This document shows positions 41,292 to 49,566 of a stretch of 64,000 nt of DNA, one piece after another; within the stretch, counting starts at the first letter, position 1, and every line of letters begins with the position of its first letter. Source of the stretch: E44-bin32 sp034430595 (lineage in GTDB: Bacteria > Chloroflexota > Anaerolineae > Anaerolineales > E44-bin32). The stretch spans positions 70,681 to 134,680 of the forward strand of contig DAOUEL010000031.1 of NCBI GenBank assembly GCA_034430595.1, read 5' to 3'. The translations under genes were made by a program, and so were the position numbers. The notes below the pieces were generated by a model. That model was not told where the DNA came from and did no database searches. It was given only the letters and a program-made list of their open reading frames with translations.

Positions 41292-41342
41292 CGGGAGTCC
41301 GGCAGCCTTGCTGCCGGCGCGGAAGCAAAGCTTCCGCACTCC
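41292..41342. repeat. REP-like double-hairpin repeat, family A, copy 2
   Basis: Outer arms GGAGT / ACTCC enclose two perfect stems: CGGCAGC-CTT-GCTGCCG and CGGAAGC-AAA-GCTTCCG. It lies between hypE and the RAYT relic. Confidence 0.75.
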
Positions 41343-41456
41343 ATTTCAGAAGTTATCAAATATCGCGAAGTTGAACACTTCATCCATTGAATCACTGTTC
41401 TTAGATTCGAACGGGTTTCTATATTTCATCCTTGAGTAACTCGAAAAGTCATACTC

Positions 41457-41860
41457 TCAGTAATCTTCAACAAGACCATGCCGCTCCGGGTTCAGTAGTA
41501 TGTATTTTAGTCTGGCATAATACTCTGCTTCCGACCGGATACACGTATCGAAATAGTTGTACCAGACTCTCCTGCCTGGAGAATGATCTAGTCTATTTAC
41601 AAGCAAGGCGGAGTTCGAATGAATACTCCATACCAGACGATCTAGATTAGGATTCCAATCATGCGACTGAGCAAGGAAGCGATAATGATTCGGAAGGATT
41701 ACCCACGCCTGCAATTCCCACCCATACACCCCACAACGCTCGATCAGTGAGTCTTCTAGTAATTTTTATTTTTCCTTGCGCTCGAATATATTTCTCTTCC
41801 GATAGGTCCCTGCTGTAATCATGTATATGGCGTTCGACAGGTCCAGATGACCCGGTGTGT
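41457..41860 (-). pseudogene. Decayed REP-associated tyrosine transposase (RAYT, Y1/IS200-like)
   Basis: Two parts in one frame, split by an in-frame TAA at about 41772. Upstream: 'HTPGHLDLSNAIYMITAGTY', then 'RKRNIFERKEK'. Downstream: 'LLEDSLIERCGVYGWELQAW', then 'VILPNHYRFLAQ' with an altered H-x-H motif (HYR where RAYTs have HYH), 'RLDHSPGRRVWYNYFDT', 'YARLKYILLNPERHGLV' and a premature stop at 41457. Catalytic Tyr candidates lie in 'YYARLKYILLNP'. RAYTs act on REP palindromes; such repeats flank the gene here. No start codon survives. It separates hypD from hypE. Confidence 0.7.
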
Positions 41861-41906
41861 GTGAATTACTTCTCTACTCCCCCATCCGCTCCCCCTCTCG
41901 ACCACC

Positions 41907-43001
41907 TCAACCCACAGGCACCCGGCCATACCGGTAGTAAGCTGCGCAGGCGCCCTCAGCCGAGACCATCGTCGCCCCCAGCGGGTGTTCGGGCGTGCAC
42001 TCAGCTCCAATCGCCGGGCAATCGAGCGGCTTTTTCAACCCCTGTAAAATCTCACCGGCGATGCAGAGGGGTGATTCCTGGGGCGCAATCGCCGCTACAT
42101 CGAAACGCCCCTCCGCGTCGAACGCGGCAAACTCCGGCCGCAGCTTCCAGCCGCTGTCAGGAATGACACCGATCCCGCGCCACTTGCGGTCGCAGTTCTC
42201 GAATACACGCCCGATCAGCTCCTGCGCTGGGCGGTTCCCAGCCTCCGTTACCACCCGGGCGTACGCATTCCCGACCCCGACCTCACCCCGCTCGAGCATG
42301 CGCACAACGTCCAGGATGCCCCGCGCAATATCCAAAGGCTCGAATCCGGTCACGACAATCGGCACGCCATATTTTTCTGCGATCGGCGGATACTCCCAGT
42401 AGCCCATCACGGCGCATACATGACCGGCTGCCAGAAAACCCTGCACCCGGTTATGCGGCGAGCTGAGAATGGCGTGCATCGCCGGAGGTACGCGGACGTG
42501 TGAAACCAGGACAGTGTAATTCTCCAGACCGAGTGCCTGCGCCTGGAACACGCTCATCGCGTTTGGCGGTGCGGTCGTCTCGAAGCCGATGGCAAAGAAC
42601 ACCACCTGTTTTTCAGGGTTGGCCGCGGCTAGCTTGACGGCATCGAGCGGTGAGTACACCACGCGCACATCGCCACCAGCGGCGCGCACGCTGAACAGGT
42701 CACGGCCTGATCCCGGCACGCGCAGCATATCACCGTAGGAGGTGAAGATAACTTCCGGCTGGGAAGCGATCGCCATCGCCTTGTCGAGCAGCTCGATCGG
42801 CGTTACGCACACCGGACATCCCGGACCGTGCACCAATTCGATCTCGGACGGAAGCAACTGATCCAGGCCCGACCGCACGATGGAGTGTGTCTGCCCGCCG
42901 CAGATCTCCATGATCGTCCAGGGCTTTGTGACGGTGCGCTTGATCTCCTTCAGCACACCCTCGACCAGGCCGGCATCACGGTATTCGGTCAGGTGCTTCA
43001 C
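41907..43001 (-). CDS. hypD: Hydrogenase maturation protein HypD
   Basis: 364 aa. Family signatures: 'IMEICGGQTHSI' near residue 30, 'LVHGPGCPVCVTP' near 57 (Cys ligands of the Fe(CN)2CO precursor and redox Cys), 'FFAIGFETTAPPNA' near 140, and a C-terminal 4Fe-4S Cys set ('PLCIAGEILQGL', 'DCPAIGAECTPEHPLG'). It assembles the Fe(CN)2CO unit with HypC. Start is GTG at 43001, overlapping the TGA of hypC in a GTGA junction, so translation is coupled; the longer open frame upstream is only the hypC gene in another frame. Confidence 0.95.
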   Translation of the reverse strand: MKHLTEYRDAGLVEGVLKEIKRTVTKPWTIMEICGGQTHSIVRSGLDQLLPSEIELVHGPGCPVCVTPIELLDKAMAIASQPEVIFTSYGDMLRVPGSGRDLFSVRAAGGDVRVVYSPLDAVKLAAANPEKQVVFFAIGFETTAPPNAMSVFQAQALGLENYTVLVSHVRVPPAMHAILSSPHNRVQGFLAAGHVCAVMGYWEYPPIAEKYGVPIVVTGFEPLDIARGILDVVRMLERGEVGVGNAYARVVTEAGNRPAQELIGRVFENCDRKWRGIGVIPDSGWKLRPEFAAFDAEGRFDVAAIAPQESPLCIAGEILQGLKKPLDCPAIGAECTPEHPLGATMVSAEGACAAYYRYGRVPVG

Positions 43002-43258
43002 GCCACGCCGCCTTCCGGGCCCAGCTCGCTCTCCAGATCGGCGATCTCGCGCAGCAACGCCAGCGTCTCCTGCGCTTCCTCTTCGCTGACGCTGCTGATG
43101 GCGAAGCCGACGTGGATGATGACATAATCGCCGACCTGCGTATCGGGTACATACTCGAGGCAGGCCTCGCGCTGCACACCGCCGAAATCGACCGTGCCCA
43201 TCAACAGTCCATTTTCCTCGTGTACTTCGATCACCTTGCCAGGTACGCCCAGGCACAT
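42998..43258 (-). CDS. hypC: Hydrogenase maturation chaperone HypC
   Basis: 86 aa. Starts 'MCLGVPGKV', with the essential N-terminal Cys2 that carries the iron-cyanide precursor, then 'GTVDFGGVQREACLEYVPD' and 'GDYVIIHVGFAISSVSEEEA'. Normal family length. Three bases after hypF and overlapping hypD. Confidence 0.95.
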   Translation of the reverse strand: MCLGVPGKVIEVHEENGLLMGTVDFGGVQREACLEYVPDTQVGDYVIIHVGFAISSVSEEEAQETLALLREIADLESELGPEGGVA

Positions 43259-43261
43259 CGT

Positions 43262-45595
43262 TCAGACCTCCTTCGCCGGCGCTTTCGCACCTGCGCTTTC
43301 TTTAATCTTTTGCGCCACCCAACGTGCAGCGGCAACGGCCGCCTGTCCCAGCGCCAGTCCGCCGTCGTTCGCTGGAACGCGGCGGTGAATCAAGACCTCA
43401 AAGCCGTCTGCACGCAGCAGGTCCACGGTCCGAGTGAGCAGCGCCATGTTCTGCCACACCCCACCGCTCAATGCGACGATTTCGCAATTCGTGCGATCGC
43501 GCGCCGAGCGGCAGAGCTCGAGTGCGGTTCTCACCAGGCCATTGTGGAAACGAGCCGAGATGCTGGCGATTGAGATCCCGGCCCGCAGATCCTCCACGAT
43601 GCCGCGGATTGCCGGCCCTGCATCAAATTGATCTTCACTCATCTCGAACGGGTACTCACCGCGCTGATCGGGGTCGAGGCGGGCTTCTAATTCAATCGCC
43701 GCCTGTGCCTCGTAGTTGACCTGCTGGCGGATGCCGCATAGCGCCGAGACAGCATCGAATAGCCGGCCCATGCTGGACGTCATCGGGGAGTTCAGCCCGG
43801 TCTCAAGCATGCGCTCGATCACACCCAATTCTGCTGCAGAGGCAGCTCCGACCGGTGCCAGATCTTCGGACCACTCCAGGCCTGCCTGCCGCAGCCAGGC
43901 CAGCGCCACCCGCCACGGCTGGCGGGCGGCTTGATCGCCACCGGGCAGCGGCACATAGGCCAGGTGCGAGAGCCGCTGGAAGTGTTCATATCCGCAGTAC
44001 AGCAGTTCACCACCCCAAATGGCGCCGTCCTCGCCGTAGCCGGTGCCGTCAAAGGAAAGCCCGATTGACCGGCTCCCCGGTTCGAGCCCATGCTCGGCCA
44101 TGCAGGCCGCAATATGCGCATGGTGGTGCTGCACGCCGATCAGCGGCAGCCCCGTCCCTTCAGCGTAGCTTTTTGCGAAGCGCGTCGCCATGTAATCGGG
44201 ATGCAGATCGTAGGCGACAAGCTCCGGCTCCAACCGGAACAGCCGTTTGTAGTGCTCGATCCCGTCTTCGTAAGCACCCAGTGTTTCGAAGTTCTCGAGA
44301 TCTCCGATGTGGTGGCTGAGAAAAGCGTAGCGTCCGCGCGTCAGGCAGAAGGTGTTCTTCAACTCGCCGCCGGCTGCCAGGATCGAAGGTCCCTCCCAGG
44401 CTAGATGGACCGGATAGGGTGCATAGCCGCGCGCCCGGCGCAGCGGGTACAGCCCATCATCGAAATTGCGCACGACCGAATCGTCGCAGCGGGTGCGGAT
44501 CGGGCGATTGTGCAGCAGAAAGCCGTCCGCCAGATCGCTCAATCGCTGGCGTGCTTCGTCGTTCCCGGTAGCAATTGGCTCTTCGCTCAAATTACCGCTC
44601 GTCATCACCAACGCCGTGGGATAGCCCTCCTCCGGCTCGAGCAGCAGTTCGTGCAGCGGGGTGTAGGGTAGCATCACGCCCAGCGTGGCCTGGCTGGGCG
44701 CGACTGCATTCGAGATCGAGGCACCAACCCGGCGCCGAGCTATCACAATCGGGCGTTCGATCGAGGTCAGCAGCTTTGCCTCGGCCGGTTCGAGCTCACA
44801 CTCCCGTTCCACCGCAGCCAGGTCGTACATCATCAGCGCGAAGGGCTTATCGACCCGCAGTTTGCGTTCACGTAGGCGATGTACGGCTTGATCGTTCATC
44901 GCATCGCAAGCCAGGTGGAAACCACCGAGGCCCTTGATCGCCAGGATGGCACCCGACGCCAGCATGCGGCGGGCTGCCTGGAGGGCTTGCGCGCGTTCAA
45001 CCTGGGGCTCACCCGGTACCTCGAGCCAGATATGCGGTCCGCAGACCGGGCACGCGACCGGCTGGGCGTGAAAGCGGCGGTCGAGCGGATTCTCATACTC
45101 GGCGGCGCAGTCCGGGCAGAGTGGAAATTCCGCCATGGTCGTATTAGGCCGGTCGTAAGGGATGTCGGTGATGATCGTGAAACGCGGCCCGCAATTGGTG
45201 CAGTTGATAAACGGGTAGTGATAGCGTCGGTTGGATGGATCGTGCAGCTCCTGGCGGCAGTCATCACACAGGCTCACATCGGGCGATATCGGCTGGTACT
45301 GGCCGGGCTGGGGCTCGGAGGACAGGATCTCGAATGTCGTGAAACCCGGCGGGGCGCAGTCCTGGTAGTCCAACTGATCGATGTGCGCCAGCGGCGGCGT
45401 ATCGTCTTCGAGCGAACGCAGGAAGTCATCCAGGGCACTCGCCCCGCCCTCGACTTCGATCTCCACTCCGCCGGAGGTGTTGCGCACCCAGCCGGTCAGT
45501 GCATAACGCTGCGCCAATCCGTAGACAAATGGCCTGAATCCGACACCCTGCACCACGCCCTGGATGTGGACTTGTACTGCCCGTCTGGCCGTCAT
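43262..45595 (-). CDS. hypF: Carbamoyltransferase HypF
   Basis: 777 aa. Domain order: acylphosphatase (1-92, 'GVVQGVGFRPF'), two zinc-finger Cys sets (about 105-190, 'CDDCRQEL', 'CTNCGPRF', 'CPDCAAEY', 'CPVCGPH'), YrdC-like (about 200-380), and Kae1-like carbamoyl transferase domain ('HHAHIAACMAEHGL', 'LSFDGTGYGEDG', 'ALSGGVWQN'). It makes carbamoyl-AMP from carbamoyl phosphate and passes it to HypE. Start at 45595, six bases after hypB. Confidence 0.95.
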   Translation of the reverse strand: MTARRAVQVHIQGVVQGVGFRPFVYGLAQRYALTGWVRNTSGGVEIEVEGGASALDDFLRSLEDDTPPLAHIDQLDYQDCAPPGFTTFEILSSEPQPGQYQPISPDVSLCDDCRQELHDPSNRRYHYPFINCTNCGPRFTIITDIPYDRPNTTMAEFPLCPDCAAEYENPLDRRFHAQPVACPVCGPHIWLEVPGEPQVERAQALQAARRMLASGAILAIKGLGGFHLACDAMNDQAVHRLRERKLRVDKPFALMMYDLAAVERECELEPAEAKLLTSIERPIVIARRRVGASISNAVAPSQATLGVMLPYTPLHELLLEPEEGYPTALVMTSGNLSEEPIATGNDEARQRLSDLADGFLLHNRPIRTRCDDSVVRNFDDGLYPLRRARGYAPYPVHLAWEGPSILAAGGELKNTFCLTRGRYAFLSHHIGDLENFETLGAYEDGIEHYKRLFRLEPELVAYDLHPDYMATRFAKSYAEGTGLPLIGVQHHHAHIAACMAEHGLEPGSRSIGLSFDGTGYGEDGAIWGGELLYCGYEHFQRLSHLAYVPLPGGDQAARQPWRVALAWLRQAGLEWSEDLAPVGAASAAELGVIERMLETGLNSPMTSSMGRLFDAVSALCGIRQQVNYEAQAAIELEARLDPDQRGEYPFEMSEDQFDAGPAIRGIVEDLRAGISIASISARFHNGLVRTALELCRSARDRTNCEIVALSGGVWQNMALLTRTVDLLRADGFEVLIHRRVPANDGGLALGQAAVAAARWVAQKIKESAGAKAPAKEV

Positions 45596-45600
45596 AATAG

Positions 45601-46263
45601 CTATCGCCGCAGGTCCTTTAAACCGGCCCGCACCCAATCCAGCCACGGCCCCAGCCCCACGCCGGTACGGCAGGAAAGCGGGAAGGTCACTATGCCGGGG
45701 TTGAGCATCTCAACCCCGGCCTTGAAATAATCGAGGTTGAATTCTACATAGGGCAGCAGGTCGATCTTGTTGATCACGAGCGCGTCGACACCGCGATACA
45801 TCGCCGGGTATTTATAGGGCTTGTCATCCCCCTCCGGTACGGAGGCGATCAAGACCGAGACATGAGTTCCGAGTGCAAAGCTGGCCGGGCAAATCAGGTT
45901 GCCGACATTTTCGACGATCAGCAGCTCGAGTTCGTCCAGCGCTAGGCCTTCCAGTGCGCCATGCAGCATAACCGCATCAAGGTGACACTCGCCGCCGGTG
46001 TTGATCTGCACCGCGGTCGCTCCGGCCGCGGCAGCGCGATCGGCATCGATGCTGGTGGCGACGTCGCCATCGACGACAGCCACACGCAATTCGTCCACCA
46101 AACCTGCCAGCGTGCGCTCGATGAGCGAGGTCTTCCCCGCTCCGGGCGATGCCATCAGGTTCAAACCGAGCACACGGTTCTGGTTGAGCCGAGCGCGGTT
46201 CTCACCCGCCAGCCTGTCGTTTGCGCTGAGAATATTTTCTACAACCTGCACGCGTTCCTTCAT
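45601..46263 (-). CDS. hypB: Nickel-insertion GTPase HypB
   Basis: 220 aa. P-loop 'GSPGAGKTS' type sequence ('ASPGAGKTSLIER', near 38), 'VDGDVATSIDADR', the conserved metal-site Cys/His in 'TGGECHLDA', 'VENVGNLICP' and 'NKIDLLPY'. It lacks the N-terminal His-rich nickel store found in some HypBs. Delivers nickel together with HypA. GAGGAG precedes the ATG. Confidence 0.95.
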   Translation of the reverse strand: MKERVQVVENILSANDRLAGENRARLNQNRVLGLNLMASPGAGKTSLIERTLAGLVDELRVAVVDGDVATSIDADRAAAAGATAVQINTGGECHLDAVMLHGALEGLALDELELLIVENVGNLICPASFALGTHVSVLIASVPEGDDKPYKYPAMYRGVDALVINKIDLLPYVEFNLDYFKAGVEMLNPGIVTFPLSCRTGVGLGPWLDWVRAGLKDLRR

Positions 46264-46274
46264 GCCTTGCTCCT

Positions 46275-46643
46275 CTATTCTCGGGAGAGCGCACCCTCCG
46301 CGCTCTCGACCTCGATCGCTTCCATGCGGAATTGCTCACCCGAGACGACCTTCACGTGCCTCCCACCGCATTGCGGGCAGGCCAGTTCGCCCTCACCCGG
46401 TTGGTAGGTCACCTGGCAATCGAAACACAGCATTTCGGCTGGGATGCGCTTGAAATGCAGCCTTGCGCCGGCGGCAATGGTGTCTTCGCTGATCATATCC
46501 CAGTAGAACTGGATCGAATCATCGACGATCGAAGCCAATTGCCCAATCACCAAATAGATATCCGTCACGCGTGTGGCACTGGCCGCTTCCGCGTGGCGCA
46601 GCGCGATCTCGAGAATGCTTTCGGTCACAGGTAATTCATGCAC
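46275..46643 (-). CDS. hypA: Nickel metallochaperone HypA
   Basis: 122 aa. N-terminal 'MHELPVTESI' supplies the nickel-binding Met1-His2; zinc site Cys 73/76 and 89/92 ('CFDC', 'CPQC'). First gene of the run hypA-B-F-C-D-E-usp on the minus strand; its promoter must lie in 46644-46928, shared with the divergent ABC operon. GGAGA lies 9 bases before the ATG. Confidence 0.95.
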   Translation of the reverse strand: MHELPVTESILEIALRHAEAASATRVTDIYLVIGQLASIVDDSIQFYWDMISEDTIAAGARLHFKRIPAEMLCFDCQVTYQPGEGELACPQCGGRHVKVVSGEQFRMEAIEVESAEGALSRE

Positions 46644-46866
46644 GCCATTCTCCTATACATTAAGGATAATCTTTGGCTAGTTTTCCCTCCAGTGGAAAAC
46701 GTCACCTAACTGACCTGAATCCCGCCCCCAGCTTGTGACGAAAATTGGTGCGGCGATCCTGCTAATTCCTTGTGCCGATGGAAGAACATGCCACCCTGAT
46801 GATTTTCTTTTTTCTCCTAAGGCGAATTCGCCCATAGCATCTGATGTTGAATGCAGGTTCTGCCGG

Positions 46867-46872
46867 TATAAT
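46867..46872 (+). promoter_or_regulatory. -10-like element before the ABC exporter genes
   Basis: TATAAT, 56 bases before the ATG at 46929. The best -35 candidate (TTGAAT at 46847) is only 14 bases away, so the spacing is poor. Confidence 0.35.
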
Positions 46873-46928
46873 CGGCCAGCTCTAAAGCTGGCTAAAGGTC
46901 TCAATCAATAACCAGAAAGGATCGCACG

Positions 46929-47891
46929 ATGGCGGGATCGCCCATCCTCGAAACCCACGGTTTGAGCAAGTCCTACGACGGCACCGTGGCACTGAAAAAT
47001 CTTGATCTAACCGTCCAACACAATTCGATCTTCGGCTTTCTCGGCCCGAACGGGGCTGGGAAGACCACGACGATGAAGCTGCTGCTGGGACTGATCCATC
47101 CCACAGCCGGTGGGGCACAGGTCTTCGGGCTCGATATTGGCCGGGACAGCGTCGAGATCCGCTCACGCATCGGCTACCTACCGCAGGATCCACGCTTCTA
47201 CGAGCACATGACAGCCCGCGAGACACTCGCTTATACGCTGCGCTTCTTTTTCAGCGGACCTTCGGCGCTGCTCGATGAACGCATCGAAGAGACACTCGAA
47301 CTGGTCAGGCTGGCGGACAAGGCTGACCGGCCGCTAAAGGGCTTTTCCGGCGGTGAGCGCCAGCGGCTGGGGATCGCCCAGGCCCAGATTAACTACCCGG
47401 ACCTGATCATCCTGGACGAGCCAGCTGCCTCGCTCGACCCACTCGGCCGGCACGACGTGCTGGAGGTGATGAGCCGCCTGCGCAAGCACACCACAGTTTT
47501 CTATTCGACACACATCCTGGACGATGTTCAGCAGATCAGCGACACCGTCGCCATTCTCAACCACGGTGAGCTGGTTGCATACGGTCCGATCGAGACGCTG
47601 CTTGCGGGCAGCGGAGGAGTGGTGTTCTCGATCGGCTTGAAGGGTGATACCAGAGGGGCTCAAGCTCGTGTCGCGAAGCTTCCCTGGGTGGACGATATCC
47701 AGACATCGGAGAAAGCTGACCTGACGCGCTGGCTTGTAAGCGTGAATAATGAAGCAGCAGCGGAGGCCGAGCTCCTGCCAGCCGTGCTGCAGGGTGGCGG
47801 CGTGATCGTCGTCGACTACGGCCGCAAGCGCTACGAACTGGAAGAAGTATTCATGAATATCATCGAAGGAGGCAGCCATGCCAGCCAATAA
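46929..47891 (+). CDS. ABC transporter ATP-binding protein
   Basis: 320 aa. Walker A 'GPNGAGKTT' near residue 39, signature 'FSGGERQRL' near 140, Walker B 'LIILDEPA', H-loop 'STHILDD'. A C-terminal 80-residue domain ('GAQARVAKLPWVDDI' onward) is typical of ATPases paired with ABC-2 permeases. It overlaps the permease gene by 14 bases. Divergent from hypA. Confidence 0.94.
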   Translation: MAGSPILETHGLSKSYDGTVALKNLDLTVQHNSIFGFLGPNGAGKTTTMKLLLGLIHPTAGGAQVFGLDIGRDSVEIRSRIGYLPQDPRFYEHMTARETLAYTLRFFFSGPSALLDERIEETLELVRLADKADRPLKGFSGGERQRLGIAQAQINYPDLIILDEPAASLDPLGRHDVLEVMSRLRKHTTVFYSTHILDDVQQISDTVAILNHGELVAYGPIETLLAGSGGVVFSIGLKGDTRGAQARVAKLPWVDDIQTSEKADLTRWLVSVNNEAAAEAELLPAVLQGGGVIVVDYGRKRYELEEVFMNIIEGGSHASQ

Positions 47892-48669
47892 GGATCTCAC
47901 GCCTGTATACAGCCGCGGCTGGCGCGGCGGCCTGGGAAACATGCTGCGCGGCGAACTGGACCGCTGGTTCGGCACCCGTACCTGGTGGACGCAGGCACTG
48001 ATGTGGACCCTGATCATCGACGGCTTCGCACTAGCGATCTTGCTCCAGGACGATACAACGGGAACGCCGGATATTGCCACCCTCTTCGTGCTCTTCGCTG
48101 GGATGTTCCCCTCGATCGCGGTGGTAATCCGAGCCCAGGATGCGATCGTAGGCGAGAAGGAGAAGGGCACCGCGGCCTGGGTGCTCTCCAAGCCGGTCTC
48201 GCGCATTGCCTTTGTGCTCTCAAAGGCGATTGCTTATGCGCTCGGTATCCTGGTTTCACTGGTGCTCATCCCGTCTATGATCGCTTTCCTTGAGGTGCAG
48301 GTCTTTGGCAAAGGCGGATTAGAGCCCGGCCGGTTTGCACTCGGAATGGCCATGCTTTGGGTGTACCAGTGTTTCTACCTTATGTTCACGCTCATGCTGG
48401 GGACATTCTTCAGCGCCCGGCCGGCGGTCATAGGCATCCCGCTGGCGCTAGCCTTCGGCCAGCAGCTGCTCTTTAGCCTCCTCCCCTCGGCCGTCAAGGT
48501 GTTGCCCTGGACAATTGCAATACCCTTCGGCACGTCGGAGTACTCCATCATCTCCGCAATCATGATTGGCCGAACTCCGGGCGACATGACCCCGTTTTAT
48601 GTGGCATGTGTGGCAATAGCCGTCTTTCTTGGGCTGGGTTTATGGCGCTTCGAACGTGAAGAACTCTAA
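47878..48669 (+). CDS. ABC-2 type permease
   Basis: 263 aa, six membrane helices. 'DAIVGEKEKGTAAWVLSKPVSR' (in parts) is the coupling motif of ABC-2/NosY-like permeases. GGAGG before the ATG at 47878, which lies inside the ATPase gene. The pair forms a simple exporter; substrate unknown. Confidence 0.9.
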   Translation: MPANKDLTPVYSRGWRGGLGNMLRGELDRWFGTRTWWTQALMWTLIIDGFALAILLQDDTTGTPDIATLFVLFAGMFPSIAVVIRAQDAIVGEKEKGTAAWVLSKPVSRIAFVLSKAIAYALGILVSLVLIPSMIAFLEVQVFGKGGLEPGRFALGMAMLWVYQCFYLMFTLMLGTFFSARPAVIGIPLALAFGQQLLFSLLPSAVKVLPWTIAIPFGTSEYSIISAIMIGRTPGDMTPFYVACVAIAVFLGLGLWRFEREEL

Positions 48670-48687
48670 TCTACGGCAATTGAAACG

Positions 48688-48727
48688 AAAACGCCGCCCC
48701 AGAACAGGGCGGCGTTTTATATTTTTC
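48688..48727. terminator. Bidirectional intrinsic terminator
   Basis: 12-bp perfect stem AAAACGCCGCCC / GGGCGGCGTTTT with a 7-nt loop, followed by ATATTTTTC. It separates the convergent ABC permease and cytochrome c genes. Confidence 0.88.
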
Positions 48728-48735
48728 ACTGGCTG

Positions 48736-49134
48736 CTACGGTTGTTTATCCTGCGCCTGCAGGTAAGCGATAATGGCCTTGATCTGACTGTTGGAAAGAT
48801 CGAAATCGGGCATGGCGCTCGGGCCGCGAATCGAAGTCGGATCACGCAGCCAGGTATCGAGCTGTTCGGCGTCAAGACGCCTGGTCACACCGCGCAAGTC
48901 AGGCCCGACATAGCCGCCATAGGTGCCGATGATGTGGCAGCCGCGGCAGTCGTAGTCTGACACCATCTGTTCGCCGGAGGCGACCGGGTCTTTCAGGCTG
49001 ACGCCCTTGACGATGTTGGTCCAGAAACGAGGCGGCGCGAGCAGGAACCAGAGCATGATGAGCGCGCCCAAGGCGGCTCCGATCCAGCCCCAGGGGATGT
49101 GTATCTTGTCGCTTTTCGTACGCCTGCGGTCCAT
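48736..49134 (-). CDS. Membrane-anchored mono-heme cytochrome c
   Basis: 132 aa. One N-terminal membrane helix (about 14-33, uncleaved anchor likely), then a class I cytochrome c domain: heme motif 'CRGCH' (C63, C66, H67) and a distal Met in 'SAMPDFDLS' near 107; ends with 'IKAIIAYLQAQ', the usual C-terminal helix. It acts on the outer face of the cytoplasmic membrane as an electron carrier. ATG at 49134 with AAGGCAAGGT upstream is preferred to GTG at 49149. It lies 430 bases downstream of the hydrogenase operon's last gene and may accept or donate electrons for that enzyme, but nothing proves this. Confidence 0.88.
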   Translation of the reverse strand: MDRRRTKSDKIHIPWGWIGAALGALIMLWFLLAPPRFWTNIVKGVSLKDPVASGEQMVSDYDCRGCHIIGTYGGYVGPDLRGVTRRLDAEQLDTWLRDPTSIRGPSAMPDFDLSNSQIKAIIAYLQAQDKQP

Positions 49135-49566
49135 ACCTTGCCTTTCCACAGATACTTAGCTGCGTTTGGAAAGGACTCTATCACAGACTGAGCTTGAGCG
49201 CGCTTGCAGTCACCCTACACCCTGTCCAAGGAGAAAGGGCTGCTTTCCAGCAGCCCTTTCGGGGGAAGTGAGGAGAAGATGCTTGAAGAGAACTTCCCCT
49301 TTCCGTTCGTACCACCCTGAACCACACCCTGAGGAGGGGGTCTCGGCCGGAGAATACCCGGCCGCGACCCTTATCCCACCAACCGTAGATAGGATACGAC
49401 TCACGGGGTTTGTACTGCTTTAAACGAGGCTAGTGCTCAGCTTAAGGGAAGCTTATCGCGGGATGGACCTTACCGGAAACCACAGGTGCTGCTGACGGGC
49501 GGGGGCAGAGCTACCCCGTTCCGAAATAGGCGAGAGCGGGTGATATTCTGGCCGGTTGGAACCCGC
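49135..49566. other. Gene-free stretch with two hairpins
   Basis: Contains a stem at 49234-49259 (AAAGGGCTGCT / AGCAGCCCTTT, 4-nt loop) and, overlapping the end of the lipoate ligase gene, GAGCGGGT / ACCCGCTC at 49534-49568. Both can end the minus-strand operon. Part of the interval ('gtgaggagaagatgcttgaaga') resembles 59231-59251 region, suggesting a shared intergenic element. Confidence 0.5.
49234..49259 (-). terminator. Hairpin downstream of the hydrogenase operon
   Basis: Perfect 11-bp stem with TTCC loop; weak T content after it on the minus strand (TTTCTCCTT). Confidence 0.5.

Noticed and set aside
41907..43256. 449-aa version of HypD beginning at 43256
   Set aside because: The extra 85 codons are the hypC gene in another frame; HypD starts at GTG 43001 in a GTGA overlap with hypC.
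46677..46904. 75-codon minus-strand frame upstream of hypA
   Set aside because: No ribosome site or recognisable features; it covers the divergent promoter region of hypA and the ABC genes.
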